Program-made: the position numbers and the translations under genes | Assembly: GCF_900637055.1 (NCBI RefSeq) | Contig: NZ_LR134338.1 | Location: forward strand, 611,001 to 675,000 | Origin: Brevibacillus brevis | Lineage (GTDB): Bacteria > Bacillota > Bacilli > Brevibacillales > Brevibacillaceae | Direction: 5' to 3' | DNA length: 64,000 bases | The notes under the pieces: model-generated | Told to the model about the DNA's origin: nothing | The model's input: only the letters and a program-made list of their open reading frames with translations | Database searches by the model: none | In this document: piece after piece, positions 35,255-42,879 of the stretch | How positions within the stretch are numbered: the stretch's first letter is position 1 | Layout of the letters: each line of letters starts with the position of its first letter

Positions 35255-36781
35255 TTGATGATTACATATCCGACAGAAGCGGTTCGAGAGACGATGGAGA
35301 AATGGTTTGCTATGCTTCCTGGTTTGCGTGAAATGTCTCATCTGCAAATCAATATGGACGATAAGTGGATAACTTGTGAGATAAGAGTAGGTCATAACCG
35401 TACAGAACTGGAGATAGACAAAGAGACGGGATATATGATTGATTTCGACTTGGATAAAAAAGATCGAGAATGGTTTCCTTCTGGCGAACCAATCGATGCC
35501 GAGTCAGCGACGGAGCGGGCCATAGAAGTAGCGGAAAAATTATACGGAGATCATCTGAACGAAATGGTAAGAGACCATTTAGCAAAGTTGAGAGAGTATA
35601 AAGATGGAAAACAATGGGAGCTGTACTATCGTTATTTTTTTCATGGGATTCCGCATTCAGGTGTGTCTTTGAGAATCGCTTTAGACGAGTCTGGAAATTT
35701 GGTAGACATCCGATACCACGGATTTCACGATTTTGATCGCAAAAATAAGCCTCCCAAGCCAGAAGTGATAACGAAGGAGGAGGCGAAACAAGCGTACCTT
35801 GCTTTATTGGAGAAAAACATGATGCTCATATGCGATGAACAGGAGGAAGGGAAGCTCAAGTATATCCCTGATGAGGCACCGCTGGACGATGTCGTCATTC
35901 ATGCAAAGACAGGCCAAATAGCAAAGACGGTCATAGGGAAAAGACGAATTATAAAAAAATACTCAGAGGTCATCCCAATCATGGCCCAAGGAGAATCCCT
36001 TGTTTTCCCAAATTTGCAGGAGATCGAGCAATGGGTAAAGGAACATTTTCAAATAGATTTGACTCACACAGGGATGAAAAGAAAAACGCTTGTGACTCCG
36101 AATGAGGATGGGGAAACTTTCAATCCGATGACCGGATATTTCAGATTCGTTGCCGAAGCGCGGGAACCTGGTTGGCCTTCTACTATCCATTATTTCTGGC
36201 CATTACCAGAAGATGAGGACGCTGAAACCGTTTACGATCCTGACGTTGTATGGGTTACACTCAATCGAACGACCAACGAGCTGCTTTCCTTTACGGTTAA
36301 TCAAAAAATGAAATATATAGCGCCACGGCTTTCGGAGCACGATGCGTTGCAAATTGGAAAGAGGTTTTTGGAGAAATACATCGAGCAGGGAATTACCGAG
36401 CTTCACTATTATGAACTGTGTTCTTTACGTGGTACCGGAAATACCTATTATTTCTATGAGCGCCGACAAGGGATCGTACTTACAAATCGAGTCTACTCAG
36501 TAAAAGTCAATCCTTGGACAGGCCAGGTAACGGGTTTTTACAAGCACGATGCTCGCAAAAATAAGGAGATTCCCGATCCCTCCTCTGTTGTGTCTACTCG
36601 GAGGGCAGCGGAGAGTTTCTTACGTCTGTTTCACATTGAACTGGAATATGTGCAAGTGGAGGACAGAGATAAAAGTAGAAGGGAAAAAGCCCCTGTTCCG
36701 ATCCCAATCTATCAGCTCATATACACATGTACAGAGCGCTATAAATATTTCGACGCAATGACAAGCCTGCCAGGTAGATGA
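35255..36781 (+). CDS. YcdB/YcdC-like protein without signal peptide
   Basis: 508 residues from ATG 35255 behind GGGAGGG. PepSY/YcdB-like segments recur: WITCEIRVGHNRTELEIDKE, GVSLRIALDESGNLVDI, YSVKVNPWTGQVTGF. Unlike its two relatives at 19930 and 22010, no signal peptide or membrane helix is visible, so it appears cytoplasmic. It starts just after the terminator of the two-component operon and may be expressed by read-through. Function unknown. Confidence 0.65.
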   Translation: MMITYPTEAVRETMEKWFAMLPGLREMSHLQINMDDKWITCEIRVGHNRTELEIDKETGYMIDFDLDKKDREWFPSGEPIDAESATERAIEVAEKLYGDHLNEMVRDHLAKLREYKDGKQWELYYRYFFHGIPHSGVSLRIALDESGNLVDIRYHGFHDFDRKNKPPKPEVITKEEAKQAYLALLEKNMMLICDEQEEGKLKYIPDEAPLDDVVIHAKTGQIAKTVIGKRRIIKKYSEVIPIMAQGESLVFPNLQEIEQWVKEHFQIDLTHTGMKRKTLVTPNEDGETFNPMTGYFRFVAEAREPGWPSTIHYFWPLPEDEDAETVYDPDVVWVTLNRTTNELLSFTVNQKMKYIAPRLSEHDALQIGKRFLEKYIEQGITELHYYELCSLRGTGNTYYFYERRQGIVLTNRVYSVKVNPWTGQVTGFYKHDARKNKEIPDPSSVVSTRRAAESFLRLFHIELEYVQVEDRDKSRREKAPVPIPIYQLIYTCTERYKYFDAMTSLPGR

Positions 36782-36852
36782 TTTTGCTTGCGATCATCCA
36801 GCACAGTGAAACGGCGGATACTCTTTAACGTAGAAAGAAAAGAAGGGAGAGG

Positions 36853-37107
36853 ATGTTTCTGTTTTTTGTTGGATTAACGTTTTGCATGATCGCATGGATT
36901 GCGGGAGGCGTATTCTTGTATGAAGGGGATTATGTAACGGGGGGAGTCTTGATTGGTGTAGGTCTTCTTCTTTTTATTTGCATGATCATCTTCTATCGTA
37001 AGAAGCGTAAAAGTTGTTCGTTAGATTGCAACTATATTCCAGCTGATTGTCCGGTTCCAGATTGCGATACACCCGATTGCGATTGCAAGCCAGATTGCTC
37101 ACATTGA
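36853..37107 (+). CDS. Small two-helix membrane protein with Cys/Asp-rich tail
   Basis: 84 residues. Two membrane segments (about 1-22 and 29-49) are followed by a basic stretch. The roughly 30-residue tail contains seven Cys in DC-type repeats (LDCNY, ADCPVPDCDTPDCDC) and ends in CSH. AAGGGAGAGG precedes ATG. The repeated Asp-Cys pattern suggests metal binding or a disulfide-rich terminus; no family recognised. Confidence 0.6.
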   Translation: MFLFFVGLTFCMIAWIAGGVFLYEGDYVTGGVLIGVGLLLFICMIIFYRKKRKSCSLDCNYIPADCPVPDCDTPDCDCKPDCSH

Positions 37108-37115
37108 GGGAGCTG

Positions 37116-37445
37116 ATGAAGATCAATTTGCAGTGGATACCATGTCATCGGCGCCCAGAACGTTCCTTTTATATAGCGGGTAAAAAAATGCCGCTATGTG
37201 CCAGATGTGTTTCGATATTGGCTGGATACCTGCTGGCGCCTGTTTTTGCAGGGATGCATATCGTGACCTCTTACTATTTGATTGGATTCCTGTTATTGCC
37301 GATGCTGATTGATGGCTTTACCCAACAATGGAAGTGGCGGACAAGCAATAACATGCTGCGATTTTTCACAGGGTTCAGTTTTGGAATCGGACAGTCTTTA
37401 CTCATTTCAAATGTCGTTTGGTTTTTGGTTGAGAGACTGGGGTGA
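37116..37445 (+). CDS. DUF2085 membrane protein
   Basis: 109 residues from ATG 37116 (GAGGGAG upstream). The DUF2085 motif is clear: PCHRRPERSF, then KMPLCARC, with conserved Cys/His possibly binding metal, followed by three hydrophobic helices. It starts 8 bases after the Cys-rich membrane protein, so the two are probably co-expressed. Function unknown. Confidence 0.8.
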   Translation: MKINLQWIPCHRRPERSFYIAGKKMPLCARCVSILAGYLLAPVFAGMHIVTSYYLIGFLLLPMLIDGFTQQWKWRTSNNMLRFFTGFSFGIGQSLLISNVVWFLVERLG

Positions 37446-37492
37446 AACGATATGCCTTTATGTACACAAAAATTTCAATATTATGGTAATCC

Positions 37493-37521
37493 TTTCACCT
37501 GGGACAGCCCTCCTATATAAT
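37493..37521 (+). promoter_or_regulatory. SigA-type promoter for the alpha/beta hydrolase
   Basis: TTTCAC (37493-37498), a 17-base spacer and a perfect TATAAT (37516-37521), 20 bases upstream of the GTG start. Confidence 0.55.
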
Positions 37522-37541
37522 ACTGGTGGGGGGATATATAA

Positions 37542-38357
37542 GTGATCCATTATAAGACATACATACGTGGTGAAGATTGCGAATGGGTGACTTTTGTCCA
37601 TGGGGCAGGGGGCAGCTCATCGATTTGGTATAAACAACTTAAGGCATACAAAGAGAAATTCAATGTTCTTCTAGTAGATATGCGTGGTCACGGAAAATCG
37701 AAGAACATCCCAGGCAAGCTGTTCAAAACATACACCTTTGATGATGTCAGCAGAGATATCATAGAGGTTTTGGATCATTTAAAAATCACTTCCACCCATT
37801 TTGTGGGGATTTCCTTGGGGACGATCATTGTGCAGATTATTTCGGAGCAGGCCCCAGAGAGAATGCGCTCTATGGTGTTGGCAGGAGCTGTGACGCACAT
37901 GAACGTGCGGTCGCGGGTGCTGATCACGCTGGGGAATATGGTCAAACATTTCATCCCGTACATGTGGCTGTATCGACTGTTTGCCTGGGTGATCATGCCG
38001 AGTAAGCGTCATAAAGAATCGCGGTCCTTGTTTATCCGCGAAGCCAAAAAGCTTTGTCAAAAAGAATTCAAGAGATGGTTCAAGCTGACAAAAGGCATTA
38101 ATCGCTTCCTAGGAACCCTCTTTGATAAAGAGTCTCCCATCCCTACCTTGTTCATTATGGGTGACGAAGACCATATGTTTTTGCCGTTCGTCCAGATGCG
38201 TGTGAAAAAAAGACAATTTGCACAGTTGAGTCTAGTCGCTGACTGCGGCCATGTCGTCAATGTCGATCAGCCGGAAGAATTTAACCGAATCTCCATCGGG
38301 TTTATTCAAAAGCAGTCGACCGCATCGCAAGGAATATATGCACTGAATCTAGCCTAG
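37542..38357 (+). CDS. Alpha/beta-fold hydrolase
   Basis: 271 residues from GTG 37542 with GGGGGGA upstream. The oxyanion motif is VHGAGGSS, the nucleophile elbow GISLG, the acid is in FIMGDEDHMF and the catalytic His in DCGHVVNVDQPEEF. This is a complete catalytic triad for an esterase, lipase or C-C hydrolase. Transcribed alone. Substrate unknown. Confidence 0.85.
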   Translation: MIHYKTYIRGEDCEWVTFVHGAGGSSSIWYKQLKAYKEKFNVLLVDMRGHGKSKNIPGKLFKTYTFDDVSRDIIEVLDHLKITSTHFVGISLGTIIVQIISEQAPERMRSMVLAGAVTHMNVRSRVLITLGNMVKHFIPYMWLYRLFAWVIMPSKRHKESRSLFIREAKKLCQKEFKRWFKLTKGINRFLGTLFDKESPIPTLFIMGDEDHMFLPFVQMRVKKRQFAQLSLVADCGHVVNVDQPEEFNRISIGFIQKQSTASQGIYALNLA

Positions 38358-38492
38358 TTTCGTAAGATAAGAGCCGCAGAGGATGCTTCTGGGGTTCTTT
38401 GTTTTTCTGCAGGTTGCGATTGGCGAAGAAAAATGTTCAAATGAAGAAACGGATCGGGTAAATACTGGTAAATGCGAAAAGGAGGGAAACAC

Positions 38493-39236
38493 ATGTCGAT
38501 TCAAAATGAACATGATTTGATCTGTTTGAAGCGGATCGGTAGCATTGTGGCAGAAGCAAGAGAGGCGATGATAAAAGCAGTGCGGGCAGGCGTGACAACA
38601 AAAGAACTCGACCGGATTGGCGGAGAGATCTTGGCAAAGTACGGAGCGCGGTCTGCACCGAATATCACATATGATTTTCCTGGGCATACGTGCATCAGTG
38701 TCAATCACATTGTTGCGCACGGCATCCCTGATGATACAGTTCTGCAAAATGGCGATATCATCAATATTGATGTCTCGGCAGAGCTGGATGGATATTTTGC
38801 CGATACAGGTGCTTCTATCGTGGTAGGGGGAGGCGAGCCTGAGAAGCAATCCTTATGCCAATGCGCCGAGGAGTCGCTGTACAAGGCATTGGATGCAGCA
38901 AAGGCGGGATCAAAGCTAAGCCAGATTGGTCGCATTGTCCACCAGGAGGCCAGGAAAAAAGGCTTTACAGTGGTCAAAAACCTTACGGGACATGGCATCG
39001 GCAAAAGCTTGCATGAAGAGCCTGCTTACATTTTGAATTACTATGATAAGAAGGATAGGCGTTTGCTCACAGAAGGTCTCGTGTTGGCAGTCGAAACATT
39101 TATTTCAACGGGGACGGAATTTGTGGAGGATGGCAGGGACGGTTGGGCGATCATTACGCCTGATAAGAGTTACGTAGCTCAATACGAGCACACCATCGTT
39201 ATAACGAAGGGGAAGCCAATTATTTTAACTGCTTGA
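38493..39236 (+). CDS. map: Methionine aminopeptidase, type I
   Basis: 247 residues from ATG 38493 (AAGGAGGG upstream). The five metal ligands of the pita-bread fold are present: Asp in NIDVSAELDGYFADTG (two), His in TGHGIGKSLHEEP, Glu in LAVETFIS and Glu in YEHTIVIT. It removes N-terminal Met from nascent proteins. It is not in the usual ribosomal-protein operon, so this is probably a second (YflG-like) copy. Confidence 0.92.
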   Translation: MSIQNEHDLICLKRIGSIVAEAREAMIKAVRAGVTTKELDRIGGEILAKYGARSAPNITYDFPGHTCISVNHIVAHGIPDDTVLQNGDIINIDVSAELDGYFADTGASIVVGGGEPEKQSLCQCAEESLYKALDAAKAGSKLSQIGRIVHQEARKKGFTVVKNLTGHGIGKSLHEEPAYILNYYDKKDRRLLTEGLVLAVETFISTGTEFVEDGRDGWAIITPDKSYVAQYEHTIVITKGKPIILTA

Positions 39237-39245
39237 TTGCATGGA

Positions 39246-39272
39246 GACCTCAGGTTGATGAGGTCTTTTTTT
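39246..39272 (+). terminator. Terminator after the methionine aminopeptidase gene
   Basis: GACCTCA/TGAGGTC 7-bp stem followed by T8. Confidence 0.85.
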
Positions 39273-39306
39273 GTAAAGAAAAACTTGCAGAATACCCAAT
39301 GATTGT

Positions 39307-39327
39307 ATATTCTTTATATAAGAATAT
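39307..39327. promoter_or_regulatory. Perfect palindrome upstream of tag, candidate operator
   Basis: ATATTCTT-TATAT-AAGAATAT: 8-bp perfect arms with a 5-base centre, 33 bases upstream of the tag start and within the likely promoter. Confidence 0.35.
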
Positions 39328-39359
39328 ATGTTCGTATTATGTAGAGGAGGTTTCTTTCC

Positions 39360-39917
39360 ATGAATCGGTGCGGCTGGGTGAATCAAGACCCTATCTATAT
39401 GGATTATCACGATCACGAGTGGGGAGTTCCTGTCTATGAGGATCGCTTGCTCTTTGAATATTTGAATTTGGAAGGGGCTCAAGCCGGACTGAGCTGGTAC
39501 ACGATCTTGAAGAAGCGGGAAAATTATCGAAGAGCGTTTGATAACTTTGAAGCGGAGAAAATCGTTCAATACGATGAAGCCAAGATCGAGCAATTGCTGA
39601 CAGACGAAGGCATTGTTCGAAACAGGCTGAAGATTCGCGGTGTCGTGAAGAACGCCCACGCGTATTTGCGGGTTGTGGAGGAGTTTGGGTCCTTTAGCAG
39701 CTATATTTGGTCGTTTGTAGGCGGGAAGCCGATCCATAATCATTTTCAGGAAATGAAGGATGTGCCTGCTTCTACCGAAATCAGCGACAAGATGAGCAAG
39801 GACCTGAAAAAGCGCGGTTTTACGTTTGTCGGTTCAACAATTTGCTACGCCTTTATGCAAGCAGTCGGCATGGTTAATGATCACGTAGCGACATGTGATC
39901 TCTATCAAAAAAACTAG
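39360..39917 (+). CDS. tag: DNA-3-methyladenine glycosylase I
   Basis: 185 residues behind GAGGAGG. The N-terminal Cys4 and His17, with C-terminal H175 and C179 (NDHVATC), form the zinc snap of the Tag family. E38 and W46 (NLEGAQAGLSW) match the adenine-recognition residues known for this family. It excises 3-methyladenine from alkylated DNA. A damaged DinB-family gene follows 28 bases downstream. Confidence 0.93.
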   Translation: MNRCGWVNQDPIYMDYHDHEWGVPVYEDRLLFEYLNLEGAQAGLSWYTILKKRENYRRAFDNFEAEKIVQYDEAKIEQLLTDEGIVRNRLKIRGVVKNAHAYLRVVEEFGSFSSYIWSFVGGKPIHNHFQEMKDVPASTEISDKMSKDLKKRGFTFVGSTICYAFMQAVGMVNDHVATCDLYQKN

Positions 39918-39945
39918 GACGAGCTAACGGAGAGGGGAGAATGAC

Positions 39946-40423
39946 ATGAACGAAAATGATCTCTTAATCTTAAACTTTGAGGAAGTAAGACGTAGAAGCA
40001 TCAAAGTTTGGAGGGCAATTCCTAAAGAAATGCTGAACTGGAAGCCTGACGATAAAGCGTTCACGTGCGGGGAAATGATTCGCCATGTCATCGAGGGTGA
40101 GTTTTTGTATCACCAGATTTTTGATCCAACGGGGGAGTGCCGCTCTGTCTACTATCCCCAATCCGTATGAAACCAAAGAGTTTTCGACTGTAGATGAAGA
40201 TTTGGCCTTTGCTATGCCGTATCGAGAAGAATTTCTCCGCTTCGTCAGAGGGTTGTCCAAGAGCGACCTGGAGAGTGTCCGCATCGATCGATCCGATGTA
40301 GGCTATGTCCGCACGCTTGGAGACATGCTGCTGCGAATCGCCTATCATGAGTCGGTACATACCGGTCAACTGCTAGATTATATGAGAAGCATGGGTGTTG
40401 AACGTCCGAATATTTGGGATTAA
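39946..40423 (+). pseudogene. DinB/YfiT-like family gene broken by a frameshift
   Basis: The N-terminal half (from ATG 39946, VWRAIPKEMLNWKPDDKAF, MIRHVIEGEFLYH) ends early at TGA 40168-40170. The second half continues in the +1 frame (NPYETKEFSTVDEDLAFAMP, then AYHESVHTGQLLDYMR). Together they make one DinB-superfamily domain with its metal-binding His residues. The switch falls near the G5 run at 40131-40135; one extra G would explain it. It is either a real recent inactivation, phase variation or a sequencing error. Confidence 0.8.
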
Positions 40424-40440
40424 AAGAGTGCGAAAGATAG

Positions 40441-40492
40441 AAAAGCAAGCCAACTCTTCTATTGTGATATGCGAGGGGGGCTTGCTTTTTTA
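40441..40492 (+). terminator. Terminator after the DinB-like gene
   Basis: AAAAGCAAGCC (40441-40451) pairs with GGCTTGCTTTT across a 27-base loop, ending in a T tract. Confidence 0.7.
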
Positions 40493-40517
40493 TTTTATAA
40501 TAACGGGGCTGTATACA

Positions 40518-40546
40518 TTGTGTTCAATTAGGAATTCTCGTAAAAT
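40518..40546 (+). promoter_or_regulatory. Promoter for the holin-like toxin mRNA
   Basis: TTGTGT (40518-40523), a 17-base spacer and TAAAAT (40541-40546). It gives a 5' UTR of about 70 bases before the toxin start. Confidence 0.45.
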
Positions 40547-40624
40547 TAATGCAATTCAATAGATCGGCTTTCTCAAGGGTGGTCGGCTCACTCACTCATG
40601 TCTAACAATGGGGGGGTGATGCTG

Positions 40625-40708
40625 ATGGAGGTATATCAGGCGCTTTCGCTTATGTTCATGTTTGGCATGTTCATTCTTGCCTTACTGACATACCTCAAAA
40701 AGAAGTAG
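40625..40708 (+). CDS. Holin-like type I toxin peptide (Hol_Tox family)
   Basis: 27 residues from ATG 40625: MEVYQALSLMFMFGMF then ILALLTYLKKK. The pattern (polar start with YQALSLM, one membrane helix, basic end) matches the BsrE/TxpA-like putative holin-like toxins of Bacillales. These depolarise membranes and are silenced by an overlapping antisense RNA. A G7 tract plus TGAT is the ribosome site. The stem-loop TAGACCGCC/GGCGGTCTA begins at the stop codon (40706-40740), and a strong terminator lies at 40789. The antisense RNA itself is not proven. Confidence 0.75.
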   Translation: MEVYQALSLMFMFGMFILALLTYLKKK

Positions 40709-40788
40709 ACCGCCCTTGAGCTTGGGAGCCAGGCGGTCTATACGCTGTAACCTATGAGCCGATCCCTTTTGGGAACGTCTATTGGATC

Positions 40789-40820
40789 AACCGTAGGTGC
40801 TGGAACACCTACGGTTTTAT
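40789..40820 (+). terminator. Terminator of the toxin mRNA
   Basis: AACCGTAGGTG/CACCTACGGTT perfect 11-bp stem with a 6-base loop, followed by TTATTTAT. The intervening 80 bases may be the antisense-overlap region. Confidence 0.8.
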
Positions 40821-41019
40821 TTATATCCAGAACTCTTGAAGAAATGACTTTACAACGGATTTTTATTTACTATATCATATTTTGTGTTTTCTGTTCAATA
40901 AACCCATCATGAAAGGTCTTACGTACGTACAAATGATGAAAATGAAAAAGTATGAGAATTATGTACTTTCGGGATGTAAGGTGAGTTCGTTTTGTAAGAC
41001 AATCGAATATATATACGTA

Positions 41020-41051
41020 GGCACGATCTTGGTTATGGATCGTGCCTTTTT
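41020..41051 (+). terminator. Terminator in the gap before the split sigma genes
   Basis: GGCACGATC/GATCGTGCC perfect 9-bp stem followed by T5. A possible promoter (TTTACA-N16-TATATC) lies about 150 bases upstream. The transcript between 40885 and 41050 has no convincing gene, so it may be a short non-coding RNA; otherwise I see nothing in this gap. Confidence 0.75.
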
Positions 41052-41187
41052 CATGTTTTTTGAGAGGTAGGCATTCCAAAAAATGTAGTGGAAAAAACTT
41101 GAACTTTGATTCCGAGTATGAGATACTTGTACTACAAAGAGAACGAGTGTTCCTATTTCCGGATGAAAAAGACAGAAGGTGAAGCAT

Positions 41188-41526
41188 GTGACAGATGAGC
41201 AGTTAAAAGAGCATTGCAGAAAAGTGCTCAAAAGGATTGCTTGGCGATTGCAGTACGCCGCCAAGAAGCGTTTGTACAGGGAGACGGTGATCAAAGAGGG
41301 GATGCGGGGAACGGAAGCGATCGAGGACAACCTGTCGGAACTGTATGTTCAGGAGGTGTTGATGCAACTCCCAGAAAAAGCCCGGATCATTATCAAGCAT
41401 GTCGTCATACATGGAATGACGGAAGAACAGGTAGCCAAAAAACTGAATATGACCAGACAAGGAGTGAGTAAATGCAAAAACAAATATTTGCGCCAATTGG
41501 CCGAGAAGCTGACTCGTTCAGCCTGA
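41188..41526 (+). CDS. Sigma-70 region 4-like protein, candidate subunit of a split sigma factor
   Basis: 112 residues from GTG 41188 (AGAAGGTGA upstream); GTG 41179 is possible. The C-terminal half is a sigma region 4 helix-turn-helix: LPEKARIIIKHVVIHGMTEE, then VAKKLNMTRQGVSKCKNKYL. The N-terminal 50 residues are basic and helical. No region 2 is encoded. The next ORF, overlapping by 55 bases, looks like the missing region 2 part. This recalls the B. subtilis SigO/RsoA two-subunit sigma and UviA/TcdR-type bacteriocin and toxin sigma factors. It lies just upstream of the tailocin. Confidence 0.7.
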   Translation: MTDEQLKEHCRKVLKRIAWRLQYAAKKRLYRETVIKEGMRGTEAIEDNLSELYVQEVLMQLPEKARIIIKHVVIHGMTEEQVAKKLNMTRQGVSKCKNKYLRQLAEKLTRSA

Positions 41527-41699
41527 CCCTCCAAAAAGCACAGTCAGGGGATAATCGGGCCGTACTGACGATCCTCGACTTTCTGCTTCCCGACATGGAG
41601 TATCTTGCTTCCTTTATCAAACTACCTCGCGAAGAGAGCATGCAAGAGATGAAAACCGCAATGCTCGAAGCGATCCGCAGTGGAGAAGTGATGCTATGA
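41472..41699 (+). CDS. HTH_16/region 2-like small protein, candidate second subunit of the split sigma factor
   Basis: 75 residues from ATG 41472 with AAGGAGTGAG upstream, overlapping the region 4 gene by 55 bases in another frame. The motif TLQKAQSGDNRAVLTILDFL (residues 19-38) is the start of sigma region 2/HTH_16 (kAxxGDxxAlxxIl). RsoA of B. subtilis is about the same size. The overlap implies equal, coupled synthesis. It could instead be a small anti-sigma or regulator. Confidence 0.6.
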   Translation: MQKQIFAPIGREADSFSLTLQKAQSGDNRAVLTILDFLLPDMEYLASFIKLPREESMQEMKTAMLEAIRSGEVML

Positions 41700-41893
41700 T
41701 GACGATTGATTACGTTCAGGTTCTCGCGGTTGTCGTGTGCTTCCTTGCTTTAATCGTCACGTTTAAGCAGGTAGATTTGCAGATTCGGATTAATAACTTG
41801 TTCAACCTGCAATTAAAGGCAAACAAAGAGAAAAAGAAAGAGCAACTGGAACAAAAAAAGGAGACTCCGACTGACGATCGGAATCCCCATTGA
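41696..41893 (+). CDS. Small single-helix membrane protein
   Basis: 65 residues from ATG 41696 (or 41699), overlapping the preceding stop (ATGA). One membrane helix (YVQVLAVVVCFLALIVTF, about residues 6-23) is followed by a charged Lys/Glu-rich coiled-coil-like tail. It is coupled to the two sigma-like genes. The topology resembles small holin-like or anti-sigma peptides; no family is recognised. Confidence 0.55.
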   Translation: MMTIDYVQVLAVVVCFLALIVTFKQVDLQIRINNLFNLQLKANKEKKKEQLEQKKETPTDDRNPH

Positions 41894-41899
41894 AGGCTT

Positions 41900-41939
41900 G
41901 GGGCAAAGAATACAACTGGTGAGTATCCTCTTTGCCCCC
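41900..41939 (+). terminator. Hairpin after the sigma-like operon
   Basis: GGGGCAAAGA...TCTTTGCCCC with an additional ATAC/GTAT pairing. The T tract is weak (CTTTCATT), so termination may be partial. Confidence 0.55.
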
Positions 41940-41984
41940 TTTCATTATACAAGAAAATGATGATGCAAAGGAGATACGTACGAA

Positions 41985-42098
41985 ATGATAGAAGCAGCAT
42001 TAATCGGAGCAGTTGTCTTATTGATCGGAGTCATTATCGGACAGATCGGTTTGTCTCAAAGATTAAGAAAAGACGCAAGAGTCAACGAAAACCGATAA
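41985..42098 (+). CDS. 37-residue membrane peptide
   Basis: ATG 41985 with AAAGGAGAT upstream, stop TAA 42096-42098. The sequence is one long hydrophobic helix (ALIGAVVLLIGVIIGQIGL, residues 4-22) plus a basic tail. The good ribosome site and position between regulators of the tailocin suggest a real gene. It could be a holin-like or regulatory micropeptide; function unknown. Confidence 0.5.
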   Translation: MIEAALIGAVVLLIGVIIGQIGLSQRLRKDARVNENR

Positions 42099-42143
42099 GC
42101 AATCATACGGACTTCATATATATGACCGAGGGGGAATAGTGCC

Positions 42144-42797
42144 TTGATCAGCAAAGATGTTTTCATGGAAGCAGTATGCGAGGTGTGTCCGGCAACGTGC
42201 TGGGGAAAGAAATCACATTGCCAGGTTCATGATAAGCACGTAGGAAAAATCGAATCTTGCCCGGAGTGGGACAAGTACATGCGGGATCAAGAGGCAAAAG
42301 GGCAGCAAGAGACAGTATCCGCTAGAAAAGAAGGCTTAGTCCGGTTGAGTGAGCAAGCACCCATCGTAGATTTTCTACAAAAAGCCGAGGAAGAAATCCG
42401 CGACTACAATTACATGCAGATCGAGATCGTGCGTATCCAGCGTTTTTTGCGCGAGGCGGGGGAAGGAATGGTCGCACAGTACGGATTGGATGCAGGCATG
42501 CCAAAAGGAAAGGGTACTACGGGAGATAAGACGCACGCGGAGGTTGTACGCCGGGAGCGGAAATGGAAGAGGCTGCAAAATTTGCAGGATAAAATCGAGC
42601 GGATCAATAAAGCGGTCGAGACGATTCCGGGTGAGCAGGAGCGATTGGTAGTCGAAGCTTTGCTGGATGGCGACAAGAACAATCTGATTGCAAAAGAAAT
42701 CGGCGTGTCCCGTCAGCGGTATTACGAAATCAAGCGCAGTGCCGTGATGAAAATGGCATGGGCGATGTATGGCGATCAGGCTCAGCAGACTGGATAA
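42144..42797 (+). CDS. Cys-rich HTH regulator of the tail operon (Xpf/ArpU-like)
   Basis: 217 residues from TTG 42144 (GAGGGGG nine bases upstream). The N-terminus has a Cys/His cluster (VCEVCPATCW, HCQVHDKH, ESCPEW), probably a zinc site. A helical middle follows, and the C-terminus is a sigma region 4-type helix-turn-helix (LIAKEIGVSRQRYYEIKRSA). Position directly before the late promoter and tail genes matches PBSX Xpf and other phage late-gene activators. A terminator follows. Confidence 0.7.
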   Translation: MISKDVFMEAVCEVCPATCWGKKSHCQVHDKHVGKIESCPEWDKYMRDQEAKGQQETVSARKEGLVRLSEQAPIVDFLQKAEEEIRDYNYMQIEIVRIQRFLREAGEGMVAQYGLDAGMPKGKGTTGDKTHAEVVRRERKWKRLQNLQDKIERINKAVETIPGEQERLVVEALLDGDKNNLIAKEIGVSRQRYYEIKRSAVMKMAWAMYGDQAQQTG

Positions 42798-42825
42798 TGA
42801 AAAACAGAACCTGGCTCAATAGACG

Positions 42826-42857
42826 AGAAGCTGTCTGATGATGACAGCTTCTTTTCA
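42826..42857 (+). terminator. Terminator after the late regulator gene
   Basis: AGAAGCTGTC/GACAGCTTCT perfect 10-bp stem followed by TTTCATTTT. Confidence 0.85.
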
Positions 42858-42879
42858 TTTTCGCAAGCATGGCAGAGGC

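Noticed and set aside
40882..41070. 62-codon ORF before the split sigma genes
   Set aside because: No ribosome site, it runs through a strong terminator, and no recognisable family.
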